64,000 nucleotides of DNA from Lachnospiraceae bacterium. Lineage in GTDB: Bacteria; Bacillota; Clostridia; Lachnospirales; Lachnospiraceae. Under the pieces are notes generated by a model, which was not told the origin of the DNA, did no database searches, and was given only the letters and a program-made list of their open reading frames with translations. Where the stretch lies: NCBI GenBank assembly GCA_017624235.1, contig JAGANL010000037.1, forward strand, positions 1 to 64,000, given 5' to 3'. Every line of letters begins with the position of its first letter. The stretch's first letter is position 1. Of this stretch, positions 32,524 through 39,910 are shown piece by piece. The position numbers and the translations under genes are program-made.

Positions 32524-34032
32524 ATGGCAAAGCTGTACATCAATGAAAAAAACAAAAAGAGCCACATCAACCCGGAAATCTACGGACATTTTTCCGAGCA
32601 TCTCGGAAGGTGTATCTATGAGGGACTCTATGTCGGAGAAAATTCGGATATTCCGAATACCAATGGTATGAGAAATGACGTGGTGGCAGCCTTAAAGGAG
32701 ATGCAGATTCCGCTTCTGCGCTGGCCGGGCGGCTGTTTTGCGGATGAGTACCACTGGAAGGACGGCATTGGTCCGAAGGAGAACCGCAAGAAGATGATCA
32801 ATACCCACTGGGGTGGTGTGGTTGAGGACAACAGCTTCGGTACACATGAGTTTTTCGAACTGTGTGAGCAGTTAGGTTGCAAGACCTACATTAATGGTAA
32901 TGTAGGAAGCGGTACGGTGCAGGAAATGAGCGAATGGGTAGAGTACATGACTTTTGACGGTGTGTCTCCGATGGCTGACCTTCGTAAGAAGAACGGCCAT
33001 GAAAAGCCATGGAAGATCGACTATTTCGGAGTCGGCAACGAAAACTGGGGCTGCGGCGGGAATATGACACCGGAGTATTATGCAAATCTTTACAGAAGAT
33101 TTCAGACCTATGTCAGACATTATAACAATGCAGAGCCGATCAAAAAAGTCTGCGGCGGTCCGAACGTGGCAGATTATTTCTGGACAGAGGGCGTGTTAAA
33201 GACCTGCTTTGCACCGCCGCACCCGGATTTTGCACACGGCTATATGGACGGTCTTTCCCTGCATTATTATGTACATCCGGAAGGCTGGGATATCAAGGGA
33301 AGCGCAACCGAGTTCGATGACAAGGTATGGTATAAGACTCTGGCAAAGGCCAAATACATCGAAGAGCTGATTGAGCATCACGGTGCAATTATGGATCAGT
33401 ATGATCCGGAGAAGAAAATCGGTATGATTGTGGATGAGTGGGGCTGCTGGTTTACCGTAGAGCCGGGCACCAATCCGGGCTTCCTCTATCAGCAGAATAC
33501 GATGCGTGATGCCCTTGTAGCAGGTATCTCCCTGGATATCTTCAACAAGCATTCCGATCGTGTAAAGATGGCATGCATTGCGCAGATGGTCAATGTCCTT
33601 CAGTCCGTGATCTTAACGGAAGGCCCGAAGATGATTCTGACACCGACCTATCATGTGTTTCATATGTACAAGCATCATCAGGATGCGGATCTGGTGGAGA
33701 GCAGCATCGACGGTACAAAGATGATCGGCAGAGAAGAGGAATGGCAGGTTCCGAATTTAAGCGAGTCCGTATCCGTCAGTGCAGACGGCACCATCAACAT
33801 TACCCTGAGCAACCTTTCCATCGAAGAGGATACAGAGATGGAAATTGCATTCGCAGAATGTAAGCCGGAACAGGTGACCGCTGCTATCGTGACAAATGAA
33901 ATGCACGCATACAATACCTTTGAAGAACCGGATAAGGTAAAGGAAGAGGTATTTAGCAATTATACCGTAGAAAATGGTGTAATTAAATTTACGATTCCGA
34001 AATGCAGCGTGATGAGCCTGAGAGTGAAATAA
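32524..34032 (+). CDS. abfA: GH51 alpha-L-arabinofuranosidase
   Basis: 502 residues, full family length, no signal peptide. It opens with '[20 protein letters not shown]' and '[14 protein letters not shown]', diagnostic for GH51. The acid/base Glu is in '[11 protein letters not shown]' (near residue 174) and the nucleophile Glu in 'IVDEWGCWF' (near residue 304). A C-terminal beta-sandwich follows the barrel. It releases terminal arabinose from arabino-oligosaccharides in the cytoplasm, completing the pathway started by the two lipoprotein arabinanases. It is last in the operon and is followed by a hairpin terminator. Confidence 0.93.
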   Translation: MAKLYINEKNKKSHINPEIYGHFSEHLGRCIYEGLYVGENSDIPNTNGMRNDVVAALKEMQIPLLRWPGGCFADEYHWKDGIGPKENRKKMINTHWGGVVEDNSFGTHEFFELCEQLGCKTYINGNVGSGTVQEMSEWVEYMTFDGVSPMADLRKKNGHEKPWKIDYFGVGNENWGCGGNMTPEYYANLYRRFQTYVRHYNNAEPIKKVCGGPNVADYFWTEGVLKTCFAPPHPDFAHGYMDGLSLHYYVHPEGWDIKGSATEFDDKVWYKTLAKAKYIEELIEHHGAIMDQYDPEKKIGMIVDEWGCWFTVEPGTNPGFLYQQNTMRDALVAGISLDIFNKHSDRVKMACIAQMVNVLQSVILTEGPKMILTPTYHVFHMYKHHQDADLVESSIDGTKMIGREEEWQVPNLSESVSVSADGTINITLSNLSIEEDTEMEIAFAECKPEQVTAAIVTNEMHAYNTFEEPDKVKEEVFSNYTVENGVIKFTIPKCSVMSLRVK

Positions 34033-34044
34033 AAAATGAAGTAT

Positions 34045-34084
34045 AAGGAGCATACCTTTCAGAACAGGGAAAGTATGCTCCTTT
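34045..34084 (+). terminator. terminator of the arabinan operon
   Basis: AAGGAGCATAC pairs with GTATGCTCCTT, and inner TTTC pairs with GAAA across one bulged C, giving about 15 pairs twelve bases after the GH51 stop. The T-run is short (TTTCT), so efficiency is uncertain. Confidence 0.65.
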
Positions 34085-34086
34085 CT

Positions 34087-34162
34087 GTATCGGTTCAGCT
34101 CGCGCCAGTCTCAGCCCTCTCCGTCCCGGAGAAGGCTGAGACTGGCCGGGCTGAACCGATAC
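34087..34162. repeat. 76-base three-tier palindrome
   Basis: Three nested stems share one axis: a 13-pair outer stem (34,087-34,099 with 34,150-34,162), a perfect 12-pair middle stem CCAGTCTCAGCC/GGCTGAGACTGG, and an inner TCTCCG/CGGAGA with loop TCC. Small internal loops separate them. It is far longer and more GC-rich than a terminator and starts just after one. It may be a REP/MITE-like unit or a structured RNA. Confidence 0.7.
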
Positions 34163-34235
34163 TTCGCAGTTAAGAATAGGTGGTAAATGTCAGCCGAATC
34201 CATTATAATGGAAGAAAATAAAAGGCGGTGACACG

Positions 34236-34307
34236 ATGAGGGTAGAAGAGGTGCTGGATGCGATACAGCAAAAGTGCATGGAACACGGAGCAGAGAGATT
34301 GAGATGA
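34236..34307 (+). pseudogene. remnant of a nucleotidyltransferase gene (first 23 codons)
   Basis: A ribosome-site-like AAGGCGG is followed by an ATG and 23 codons, 'MRVEEVLDAIQQKCMEHG', then 'AERLR' and a stop. This resembles the start of small MNT-type nucleotidyltransferases, in which the next residues would be the GSxxxG motif ('LFGSRARG'). The remainder is missing. The stop overlaps the ATG of the next small gene (ATGA). It may instead be a real short leader peptide; the gene-remnant reading rests on a short match. Confidence 0.35.
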
Positions 34308-34558
34308 AAAAGCTGATTTACTTTTTATGTGGTATTTTTGTTGGGGTCGGGCTGGTGCTGGGGGCACTTTCCCTGTCGTTTTGGCATAAGAAGGCAGTAG
34401 CCGTTTCGATCATCGGGGGTGCAGACGGACCGACCAGTGTTTTTTTAGCAGGGAAGATTGGCGGGAATGTGACAGCAGGACTTGGAATGGCAGCGGTCAT
34501 TTGCCTGATAGCTGCAGGAATCGTATGGTTTCTCTGGAAAAAGCACAATAAGCAGTAG
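34304..34558 (+). CDS. small membrane protein with a GGADGPTS motif
   Basis: 84 residues: a membrane helix at the N-terminus ('LIYFLCGIFVGVGLVLGAL'), then 'VSIIGGADGPTSVFLAGKIGG', then a second helix ('VICLIAAGIVWFLW') and a basic tail. The central motif is nearly identical to a conserved intramembrane segment of the beta subunit of sodium-pumping decarboxylases (OadB/GcdB), yet the protein is a fifth of that length. It is one of the short 'GGADGPTS' proteins seen in Clostridia, of unknown role. The ATG overlaps the stop of the short open frame before it. Confidence 0.6.
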   Translation: MKKLIYFLCGIFVGVGLVLGALSLSFWHKKAVAVSIIGGADGPTSVFLAGKIGGNVTAGLGMAAVICLIAAGIVWFLWKKHNKQ

Positions 34559-34564
34559 TGAAAA

Positions 34565-34849
34565 ATGAGTCGTGGAACAAAAGAGATGGAAATAGAAAAG
34601 GAATCAGGAAAAAGGTGCAGAAAATGTCTCACCAGAGACATGGACAAAAATGAATATTTTAAAAATCTGCATACCTATATTGCCAATCTGGATGAGGATA
34701 TCAAGGCTGACGGTACATTATATGAAGAAAGGCTGTCTGTCTGCAAGGAATGTGATTTGCTTGCAGACGGAATGTGCAGGGCATGTGGCTGTTTTGTAGA
34801 GCTTCGGGCAGTGATTGCGAAGAATGTGTGCCCTTATGAGAAGTGGTAG
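34565..34849 (+). CDS. DUF6171-like cysteine-rich protein
   Basis: 94 residues. 'KRCRKC' near the N-terminus and 'SVCKECDLLADGMCRACGCFVELR' in the C-terminal half, broken here into CxxC and CxxCxC motifs, suggest one or two bound metal ions. The segment 'MDKNEYFKNLHTYIANLDED' is typical of a conserved Lachnospiraceae family (DUF6171-like by my recollection). The start is weakly supported; no good ribosome site precedes any of the candidate ATG codons. Function unknown. Confidence 0.6.
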   Translation: MSRGTKEMEIEKESGKRCRKCLTRDMDKNEYFKNLHTYIANLDEDIKADGTLYEERLSVCKECDLLADGMCRACGCFVELRAVIAKNVCPYEKW

Positions 34850-34901
34850 CGGTTGTCCATGTAATATATTGGATTAAAATTAGTACAAAGTGCACAAATA
34901 G

Positions 34902-34930
34902 TTGACTAAAATACTGTGAAACGCTATAAT
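34902..34930 (+). promoter_or_regulatory. sigma-A promoter of the chemoreceptor gene
   Basis: TTGACT, 17 bases, TATAAT, 35 bases upstream of the start codon. A near-perfect vegetative promoter; no sigma-28 motility consensus is needed to explain expression. Confidence 0.8.
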
Positions 34931-34965
34931 TTTTGTATACACTTATCGAGAGGAAGGAGCCACAT

Positions 34966-36687
34966 ATGAAGAACGAAGGAAAGAAAAAGAGTAGGGCATC
35001 TTTGATGGTTGAGGTGCTGGGAAGTGCTATGGTTCCAATGGCGCTGCTGGTAGTGTTTGCGGTTTTGGCAATTCGGGCCGTGGGAACACAGACTGCGGCA
35101 AACAGTTCCAATAATCAGCTGAAAACGGCATGTCATGCGATTGAGAGCAACTTAAATGTCATAGATGCAGGCGATTATGCGGTAGAGGGAACCGATTTAT
35201 TAAAGGGAGCCTATAATGTGACACAGCAGGAGGAGTTTCTGGATTCCTTCCAAAAAGAAACAGATGTATATTTTACGTTATTTTACGGAAATACCAGAAT
35301 GGCAACCAGTATTGTGGATGCTGCCGGCAACCGGATTCTGGGGACAACCTTATCGGATGAGGTGTATCAGAGGGTACTTGCAGACGGTTCATGGTTCTCT
35401 TCTGAGGTAGAAATTGAGGGAGAGCCATATTACGGATATTATGAAGTGCTGCAGCAGGGGGCGCCCGGTCAGGAGATTATTGCTTTTGCGGGCATGGAGC
35501 AGGAGAAGGCGCAGCAAGTATTTAGAAGGCTGTTAGTAAGCAATACCATTTTTCTGTGTATCATAGCAGCGATAGGCTGTATTGCGATGGTGCTTATGCT
35601 GCTTGTAATTATTCGGGCCATCAGTCAGTCTGTGCTGGATCTGCACCGGGTTGCAGGCGGTGAAATGAATTTTCATATCAGCGGGAAGCTGGTAAAGCGC
35701 GGTGATGAGGTCGGGGATATTGCAAGGGCGATTGAGTCTCTGATTGAAAACTTTACGGCTGTTGTGACGAATATTAATGGTTCAGCCGTATCCCTCAATG
35801 ATTTTTCCGCATCCTTTCGGGAGAGCTTTGAGGCCATTCATACCTCGATTGAAAATGTGAACATAGCGGTAGCGGAGATTGCGACCGGAGCGACCAGTCA
35901 GGCCAATGAGACACAGATCGTCAACGAGCAGATGGTAGATATGGGAGCCGCAATCGACCGGACGGATCAGAATGTGCATTCTCTGATGGAAAGTACAGAG
36001 GGAATGCGGAAGCAGAATACGGGCGCCAATGAGACACTGAAAGCTCTGGTGGAAATCTGTGACCGGACAAAGGAAAGTGTGGATACGGTCTATACCCATA
36101 CGAATGCGACCAATGGAGCTGTTATGGAAATTCAAAATGTGGTGGATATCATTGCAGATATTTCCAGCCAGACCAATCTTCTTTCCTTAAATGCAAGTAT
36201 TGAAGCGGCCAGAGCCGGAGAGCTGGGCAAGGGCTTTGCTGTGGTGGCAGACGAGGTCAGAAGGCTGGCCGAGCAGTCCAGTGAATCGGCAGAGAAAATT
36301 GCTGGTATCGTGAGTGAATTGATTGCCAAGTCCAATGAAAGCGTAAAGGCCATGGATGGTGTGATGGAGGAAATCAATGTTCAAACAGAGAAAATCGGCA
36401 CGGCGCAGGAGGTATTCGCAAAGCTGAATCAGGAAATTGAAAATGTTTCTGAAGTGGCAGAGCAGATTTCCTCTGAGGTGGATGTGTTGAATCAGGTTCG
36501 TAACCGTGTGGTAGTGAAGATGGAAAGTCTGGCTGCAATTTCCGAGGAGAATGCGGCAGGAACCGAAGAGACTTCTGCAACCATGCAGCAGCTTAGTCAG
36601 GTTATTACAGAGTGCAACGAATCGGCAGGAAAGCTTGTGCATCTTGCAGATGATATGGAAGAGAAGATACATCATTTCAAATTATAA
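34966..36687 (+). CDS. methyl-accepting chemotaxis protein
   Basis: 573 residues from the ATG at 34,966 (AAGGAG upstream). A membrane helix at about 16-38 is followed by a 145-residue extracellular sensor of single-Cache type, a second helix at about 190-212, a HAMP-like linker and a long helical signalling domain. The hairpin tip with '[18 protein letters not shown]' and '[18 protein letters not shown]' near residues 400-440 is diagnostic. It senses an unknown ligand and controls CheA-dependent signalling, either flagellar or, given the nearby pilus, surface motility. It is monocistronic, with its own promoter and terminator. Confidence 0.92.
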   Translation: MKNEGKKKSRASLMVEVLGSAMVPMALLVVFAVLAIRAVGTQTAANSSNNQLKTACHAIESNLNVIDAGDYAVEGTDLLKGAYNVTQQEEFLDSFQKETDVYFTLFYGNTRMATSIVDAAGNRILGTTLSDEVYQRVLADGSWFSSEVEIEGEPYYGYYEVLQQGAPGQEIIAFAGMEQEKAQQVFRRLLVSNTIFLCIIAAIGCIAMVLMLLVIIRAISQSVLDLHRVAGGEMNFHISGKLVKRGDEVGDIARAIESLIENFTAVVTNINGSAVSLNDFSASFRESFEAIHTSIENVNIAVAEIATGATSQANETQIVNEQMVDMGAAIDRTDQNVHSLMESTEGMRKQNTGANETLKALVEICDRTKESVDTVYTHTNATNGAVMEIQNVVDIIADISSQTNLLSLNASIEAARAGELGKGFAVVADEVRRLAEQSSESAEKIAGIVSELIAKSNESVKAMDGVMEEINVQTEKIGTAQEVFAKLNQEIENVSEVAEQISSEVDVLNQVRNRVVVKMESLAAISEENAAGTEETSATMQQLSQVITECNESAGKLVHLADDMEEKIHHFKL

Positions 36688-36705
36688 TTTTATGGAATAG
36701 GTTTC

Positions 36706-36743
36706 AAACAGCCGATGAAGTAATTGCTTCATCGGCTGTTTTT
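36706..36743 (+). terminator. rho-independent terminator of the chemoreceptor gene
   Basis: AAACAGCCGATGAAG, loop TAATTG, CTTCATCGGCTGTTT, followed by TT: a perfect 15-pair stem with T-run. Its A-rich left arm would also act as a terminator for the convergent minus-strand operon. Confidence 0.88.
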
Positions 36744-36751
36744 GTACAGTG

Positions 36752-37033
36752 CTATTCGTCGGTGGATTCCTCCAAAATCTGTAATTGACGCATTTTTTCA
36801 AGGAACATTTCCACGGCTTGCATGGCTGCTTCTATGGTTGTATCATATTCCGCTAATGTCAGGTTCACTAATTCTTCTTTGCTTTTGGGTTCTTGTAAAC
36901 TGTTCCATAAAAATGCACCGGAATCATTTAATACGATGCATTGTCTGGTACGCATGCTGCCATTTGCCATAACAATGTGTTGATCCAATATAGTGCGCAG
37001 GATATAGCTACTGTTTAACTTAAGCTTAGTCAT
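36752..37033 (-). CDS. PqqD-type RiPP recognition protein
   Basis: 93 residues with the PqqD fold pattern: N-terminal strands, then 'IVLNDSGAFLWNSLQEP', 'SKEELVNLTLAEYD' and a C-terminal helix 'VEMFLEKMRQLQIL'. PqqD-like proteins bind the leader of a ribosomally made peptide and present it to a radical SAM enzyme. Both expected partners are directly upstream: the ATG overlaps the stop of a 35-residue peptide gene (TGATG), and a radical SAM/SPASM gene precedes that. It is the last gene of the minus-strand operon and ends at the shared terminator. Confidence 0.85.
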   Translation of the reverse strand: MTKLKLNSSYILRTILDQHIVMANGSMRTRQCIVLNDSGAFLWNSLQEPKSKEELVNLTLAEYDTTIEAAMQAVEMFLEKMRQLQILEESTDE

Positions 37034-37140
37034 CAGGAGTCACATCCATATTCTTCAATTGCAACGATAGCTGCGATTGCTGTTTCAGCATCCTCAAATT
37101 CAATGACGATAGCTTCCGGCATTGTCAGTTCTTTTTTCAT
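37033..37140 (-). CDS. 35-residue RiPP precursor-like peptide
   Basis: A gene of 35 codons. It begins 'MKKELTMPEAIVIEFED', continues with an Ala/Ile-rich stretch ('AETAIAAIVAIEEY') and ends 'GCDS'. The single Cys is at residue 33, third from the end. AAAGGAGG lies seven bases before the ATG, the strongest ribosome site in the operon, and the stop overlaps the PqqD start. The acidic, amphipathic N-terminal part could serve as a leader for PqqD and the Cys-containing C-terminus as the core. The modification is unknown; a thioether from Cys33 is one guess. I do not recognise a known RiPP family. Confidence 0.75.
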   Translation of the reverse strand: MKKELTMPEAIVIEFEDAETAIAAIVAIEEYGCDS

Positions 37141-37155
37141 AAGAGAGCCTCCTTT

Positions 37156-38318
37156 CTATTGATCATCTTTTGACTGCGGAATAATCTGATACTCTAGGAA
37201 ATAGTCAGTGCGTTTACAAATATCTATATTGCAATGCCCTTCGCCAACACTCAGAAAATGTTCTCCGGGACAGGGGGTACAAACAGGATACTTCTCGCAG
37301 CTTGTACATTTTGGGGGCATTCGAAATTCCAGGCTGCGTTTATGAACTGTCTGAAAAGCTCCTTCAGTCCGAGCTTGCAGACATCTGCATTTACCAGAGG
37401 CAGTGCAATGCAGCCATTCATGATTCCATTGCAGTCTATATGGGCAGAGGTCATACCGCTGGCACAAGGCACTCCGATTTCGGATAAAGGAGCGGTTTTC
37501 GGAATGGATATCCGGTGCACCTGCCCCGGTTCAGAGCTTCCTTCGGCCGGAAGCTGCTTCAGAATTTCTCCCATCTGTTGTGTGCTCAGACAAATATTCG
37601 CATGTTTTCTGCCTGTTTCTTCTCTGGGTGGAAACAGGGTTTTATTGATGCGGTAAGGATAGTTCCTTTCCTGTACATACTGCAGAATGGAATCTATTTC
37701 AGGATAGAGAAAGATACTCGGTGTAATGGCAACCTGAAATGGCAGACCGGCTTTTTTTAACTGCTGTAATGTATGGTCAATTTGATGAAATACAGGCCTT
37801 CCCGTTACTGTGGTATAGCCTTCCTCGCTGGCTCCATACAGGGATATTTGAATGAGCCTGGGTGGAAGGCTTACGAAATGTTCGATTGCTGTATCGGTAA
37901 GGCAAAGACCATTGGTAAACACACTAACAAGGACGCCATGCGCATGCAGGTATTCATATATTGGCCAAAAGCCGGGATGAAGCATTGCTTCTCCACCGGA
38001 GAGAGTAACGGAATAAATGCCTTCGGATACTGCCTGCTTCATAAGCTCCAGCCATTGTTCCTCGGATAATTCTTTTTGAGAGCTTTCGGGGATGGACTCA
38101 GAATGTACATAACACATTTTGCAGTTTAGATTGCATTTTGAGGTCAATTCCAGGTGAAGAGAAAGCAGAGTTCCGGTTTTACGGGCGCGATTTTTTAAAT
38201 AAAAATCATACCATGCCGTTTTTCCGTATTCAGGATATTTTTTCAATGCGTATTGCAAGAAAAGCGGTAATGGTAAGGAAAGCTTTTCTGATAATTGCTG
38301 GAAGTCAATATCTGTCAT
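37156..38318 (-). CDS. radical SAM/SPASM peptide maturase, frameshifted near the C-terminus
   Basis: A radical SAM enzyme with CX3CX2C ('CNLNCKMC') near residue 62, 'SGGEAMLHPGFW' and an N-terminal helical extension of about 50 residues. The first SPASM cysteines are in 'GVPCASGMTS' and 'DCNGIMNGC'. At a run of five G on the plus strand (37,313-37,317) the frame is lost: the first frame ends at 37,251, while the remaining SPASM cysteines ('PKCTSCEKYPVCTPC', 'GHCNIDIC') continue in another frame to 37,156. One extra base in the homopolymer would restore a normal protein of about 385 residues. The gene lies 15 bases before the peptide gene, so its job is very probably to modify that peptide. 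The frameshift could be a sequencing error or a real mutation. Confidence 0.8.
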
Positions 38319-38332
38319 ATCTTTCTTCTCCG

Positions 38333-38965
38333 TTATAGCGTATCATTTCTGTTCCACCAGATCACATTGGAAAACTGCTGCAGATAGATCATGGATTCTT
38401 TTCGATAAAGCTCTAGATTCTCTCTGCGAAAAATCAAATCTGTAGTTGGATTTTTGGAGCTTTTGGGGAAAAGAAAATTTTGCAGATAATTTTGATAAAG
38501 CATGCCGGTATCCATATCAATGAAGTAAATCCGGGTTGCCTGTATCAGCCAGCGGTCTGACAAAAGCTGTTTTCTGTGAAAACCGGTTTGTGCAGAGCAG
38601 CGTTTGTCTATTTCTTCAAAGGCGGTCATATTGACCGTAGTATATACGCTGATGTCATGCTCCAACAATATATCGACATCCTCATAAATGAATCTGTTCG
38701 GATCATCTGCATTTTCGCCCTTTAGCGTAAATTCGTCCATGACCACAATATCAGGAGCTGCTTCCAAAAGCGTCGGTATGGAGTAGCTATGGCAGGCTGT
38801 TGGCTTTGGGATATCTCTGTGCCCGTCAAATATGGAAGCGTATATAACCGATCTGCCGGACAGCTCCTGTTGGGAAGCCATTTGACACATTCGATAGGAT
38901 TTCCCGGTTCCGGGAGCATAGCTGACAAATAGGTACAGTTCTCCGATTTTTCTGTGATACATCAT
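38333..38965 (-). CDS. stand-alone KdpD N-domain-like ATPase
   Basis: 210 residues matching only the N-terminal domain of the potassium sensor KdpD: P-loop 'VSYAPGTGKSYRMCQMA', 'PDIVVMDEFTLKGEN' in place of the KdpD 'LVDELAHTN' motif, and 'DVDILLEHDISVYTTVNM'. The USP, membrane and kinase parts of KdpD are absent, and no kdpABC genes are near. It is the first gene of the operon with the radical SAM enzyme, the peptide and PqqD. A P-loop protein of this type beside a RiPP maturase is unexpected; it could power transport, sense nucleotides or potassium, or be an accessory factor. AGGAAA precedes the ATG. Confidence 0.75.
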   Translation of the reverse strand: MMYHRKIGELYLFVSYAPGTGKSYRMCQMASQQELSGRSVIYASIFDGHRDIPKPTACHSYSIPTLLEAAPDIVVMDEFTLKGENADDPNRFIYEDVDILLEHDISVYTTVNMTAFEEIDKRCSAQTGFHRKQLLSDRWLIQATRIYFIDMDTGMLYQNYLQNFLFPKSSKNPTTDLIFRRENLELYRKESMIYLQQFSNVIWWNRNDTL

Positions 38966-38981
38966 TTGTTTTCCTAATCTG

Positions 38982-39010
38982 TTGAATAAAATACAATGTA
39001 AAAATAGAAT
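38982..39010 (+). promoter_or_regulatory. promoter of the VirD4-like operon
   Basis: TTGAAT, 17 bases, TAGAAT on the plus strand, about 140 bases upstream of the first gene of the operon, in an AT-rich region divergent from the KdpD-like gene. Confidence 0.5.
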
Positions 39011-39024
39011 ACAATATAAAAATC
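38991..39024 (+). repeat. two 16-base direct repeats in the divergent intergenic region
   Basis: ATACAATGTAAAAATA and ATACAATATAAAAATC lie 18 bases apart (two mismatches) and overlap the -10 region of the plus-strand promoter. Spacing close to two helical turns suits a regulator bound on one face of the DNA and could control both divergent operons. Confidence 0.5.
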
Positions 39025-39092
39025 AAAATGTACATAGTAAAAAAATATTATATTAGTCTGCTTGTAAAAAGGATGAAAAAGTGTGAGGGTTT

Positions 39093-39138
39093 TCCTTTCC
39101 GGCGGCGATTAAAGTCATGTAGGCCCCAAAGGAAAGGA
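39093..39138 (+). other. possible ribosome-site-masking hairpin
   Basis: TCCTTTCC pairs perfectly with GGAAAGGA 30 bases later. The second arm contains most of the ribosome site (AAAGGAG) of the first VirD4-operon gene, so the stem would hide it. With a 30-base loop it may be weak alone. Confidence 0.3.
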
Positions 39139-39148
39139 GAATTCGCAA

Positions 39149-39910
39149 ATGAAAAAGGATCGGATTGCAGAGGAATTAAAGCAGATGAAGAGCATGGAGA
39201 TGCGGGAAGGTATTCATATACCTGTCCCGCATTTCTTTTATATTGAGAAATATGGCAGAAGGGTGGAGGAGCAGATGAATGTCATACTTCCCGAACTTGG
39301 CCGCAGGGAATGGTTTCTGTTTCAAACGGATGGTATCTGGAAGGAAGGCAGTATTTTACACCATTTTTGTGCAGAGCTTGAGAAGCATGCAAAGCTCGGC
39401 AGGGAATACGGGGAGTGCGTAGTGATTGAGCTGGATGCAGAGGTTAGGCAAAGAGAGGAATTTATCCGGTTTCTGGAATATTTGAAAACCAAGGAGGAGC
39501 AGATTTCCTTCCTTTTTACCATGAAGCAGTCAAAGGATACGGTTTCCGCAGAGCGCTGCGTAGAGCAGTATTTTTTTGTGCGGACGGTTTATGCCGCACC
39601 ATATACGGTAGAGGAGCAGCTTGATGTAATTGACAAAATCTGTAAGAGGTATCAGTGGAGCATAAGCAGCAGGGCGGTGCAGACGCTTCGGGCAGGTCTT
39701 TTAGAGAAGGAGTGGGAGAGTGGAGAAAAGGTGGCCTGTAGGCTGGAGAATACCGTTTGCAGAGTCTTGTATGAGGCGGTGTTAGAGGGACAGATGCGTG
39801 AAATGTGCCTGACTTCTCAAATGGCACAGCAATTTTTAGAGCATATAGGAAAGGAAATAACCCAAAAGATAACGATAGGCTTTGCACGGGGAGGATACGA
39901 ATATGAATAA
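39149..39910 (+). CDS. unrecognised protein, possibly a degenerate AAA+ module
   Basis: 253 residues, soluble, no membrane segment and no Walker A motif. The central part ('EEQISFLFTMKQ', 'FFVRTVYAAPYTVEEQLDVI') and the helical C-terminus look like the second half of an AAA+ domain with its lid, so this could be an ATPase-like protein that has lost nucleotide binding; this is a guess. It is translationally coupled to the VirD4-like gene (eight-base overlap) and has AAAGGAG eight bases before its ATG. No family is recognised. Confidence 0.6.
   Translation: MKKDRIAEELKQMKSMEMREGIHIPVPHFFYIEKYGRRVEEQMNVILPELGRREWFLFQTDGIWKEGSILHHFCAELEKHAKLGREYGECVVIELDAEVRQREEFIRFLEYLKTKEEQISFLFTMKQSKDTVSAERCVEQYFFVRTVYAAPYTVEEQLDVIDKICKRYQWSISSRAVQTLRAGLLEKEWESGEKVACRLENTVCRVLYEAVLEGQMREMCLTSQMAQQFLEHIGKEITQKITIGFARGGYEYE

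Noticed and set aside
37300..37330. Programmed -1 frameshifting in the radical SAM gene.
   Set aside because: The codons at the site (CCC CAA) do not form a slippery heptamer that keeps both pairings; a one-base length error or mutation is simpler.
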